Below, in pieces: positions 6,596 through 6,876 of a stretch of 6,876 nt of DNA. The first letter of the stretch is position 1. Each line of letters begins with the position of its first letter. Under the pieces are notes generated by a model, which saw only the letters and a program-made list of their open reading frames with translations, was not told where the DNA came from and searched no databases. The position numbers and the translations under genes were made by a program. The stretch is from B21-G16 sp003644825 [NCBI: Candidatus Zhuqueibacterota bacterium] (GTDB taxonomy: Bacteria; SM23-31; B21-G16): assembly GCA_003644825.1 (NCBI GenBank), contig QNDJ01000081.1, forward strand, positions 1 through 6,876, given 5' to 3'.

Positions 6596-6633
6596 AGTCA
6601 TTAAAATGACTGTTTTAAAGTTATTATAACTTT
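6596..6633. repeat. Two adjacent 7-bp hairpins
   Basis: AGTCATT (6596-6602) pairs with AATGACT (6605-6611) around two bases. Five bases later AAAGTTA (6617-6623) pairs with TAACTTT (6627-6633) around TTA. Both stems are perfect but A/T-rich, so each alone could be chance; the adjacency and like geometry are what deserve note. Confidence 0.5.
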
Positions 6634-6654
6634 ATCATTAGAAATCCTAATAAT

Positions 6655-6670
6655 AGTCTCTTTAGAGACT
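6655..6670. repeat. 7-bp hairpin AGTCTCT/AGAGACT
   Basis: AGTCTCT (6655-6661) is exactly complementary to AGAGACT (6664-6670), leaving two central bases (or a 6-bp stem with a TTTA loop). It is a third short stem of the same size as the pair just upstream. No T-run follows. Confidence 0.5.
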
Positions 6671-6771
6671 TCCATAATGTTTTATCCACTAACAGAATTT
6701 AATTCTTGTAATGATGTTCTGATATTATACAAACAGTGAATTACGTAGATTAAACGAATTTGTGTTTAAAA

Positions 6772-6796
6772 ATACTGCTTATCTTTTTAACAGTAT
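6772..6796. repeat. Weak 6-bp stem ATACTG/CAGTAT
   Basis: ATACTG (6772-6777) and CAGTAT (6791-6796) are complementary around a 13-base pyrimidine-rich loop. Short enough to be chance; listed because it sits inside the hairpin cluster. Confidence 0.3.
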
Positions 6797-6817
6797 GGTT
6801 TTGGTTATAATAATTAA

Positions 6818-6840
6818 ATCTCAAGCTGGAAGCTTGAGAT
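6818..6840. repeat. Perfect 10-bp hairpin with GGA loop
   Basis: ATCTCAAGCT (6818-6827) and AGCTTGAGAT (6831-6840) form a perfect 10-bp stem around GGA. The core CAAGCT-GGA-AGCTTG is one I recall from intergenic hairpin repeats of several bacterial phyla. Stem length and loop size equal those of the hairpin at 6555-6577, though the stem sequences differ. No T-run follows, so a terminator function is not supported. Confidence 0.75.
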
Positions 6841-6876
6841 ACACTGATCCATAATTAAATTGATATTTTTATGCCG

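Larger units (their letters stand above)
6288..6876. other. Gene-free, repeat- and hairpin-rich region
   Basis: No convincing coding sequence on either strand and no tRNA- or rRNA-like segment. The region is filled with short inverted and direct repeats, described separately. They are a long imperfect inverted repeat at its start, a dispersed-repeat-like palindrome, three units spaced by 52-53 bp, and at least six stem-loops of which two have perfect 10-bp stems and 3-base loops. The arrangement resembles an intergenic zone where mobile or repetitive palindromes have accumulated. The last ~35 bases before the window edge show nothing recognisable. Confidence 0.7.

Noticed and set aside
6418-6840. 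CRISPR array
   Set aside because: The direct repeats are degenerate, only three in number, and the intervening bases do not form uniform spacers. No cas genes are present.
6288-6876. tRNA or small known ncRNA gene
   Set aside because: No cloverleaf with anticodon arm, TTCRANY-like T-arm or CCA end could be traced; the stems are isolated simple hairpins.

Overview
The window is a low-G+C (roughly one third G+C by eye) stretch of bacterial chromosome in which every recognisable gene lies on the + strand. Two secreted sulfatases and a family GH97 glycoside hydrolase mark it as part of a locus for breaking down a sulfated glycan. Both sulfatases have twin-arginine (Tat) type N-termini and the GH97 has a Sec signal peptide, so all three products should act outside the cytoplasm. 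Enzymes of this kind are abundant in Planctomycetota/Verrucomicrobiota/Kiritimatiellota/Lentisphaerota-type bacteria and in Bacteroidota. No SusC/SusD pair or taxonomic marker is present, so the phylum stays open.

Layout: (1) 27-1496, sulfatase A of the 'GKWGLG' type, with a complete CxPSR formylglycine motif. (2) 1497-2809, about 1.3 kb of AT-rich accessory DNA that looks like a graveyard of defence and toxin-antitoxin genes. It holds a 50-codon open frame of unknown origin, an intact MNT-domain nucleotidyltransferase (MntA-type antitoxin), its HEPN partner HepT broken by two in-frame stops, a decayed start of what looks like a type I restriction specificity subunit (hsdS), an unrecognised 82-codon frame, and an AT-rich leader. 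(3) 2810-4795, GH97 enzyme with the residues expected of the retaining, alpha-galactosidase-like branch. (4) 4824-6287, sulfatase B, 28 bp downstream of the GH97 gene and probably in the same transcript. (5) 6288-6876, about 590 bp without a gene. It contains a dispersed-repeat-like palindrome, a degenerate direct repeat of about 52 bp, and a run of short hairpins with very small loops.

How the genes could work together: the sulfatases would remove sulfate esters and the GH97 would release alpha-linked terminal sugars from the same glycan. Both sulfatases need a maturation enzyme (FGE or anSME) to convert the active-site cysteine to formylglycine. None is encoded here, so it must be elsewhere in the genome. 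The toxin-antitoxin/restriction remnants have no metabolic link to this task and look like an older insertion between two parts of the glycan locus.

The most noteworthy observations are the orphaned MntA beside a dead HepT, the H-to-G change in the sulfate-binding GKWHLG motif of sulfatase A, and the hairpin cluster downstream of sulfatase B. I did not find convincing evidence of a wholly new system. The hairpin cluster is the part least explained by known gene families.
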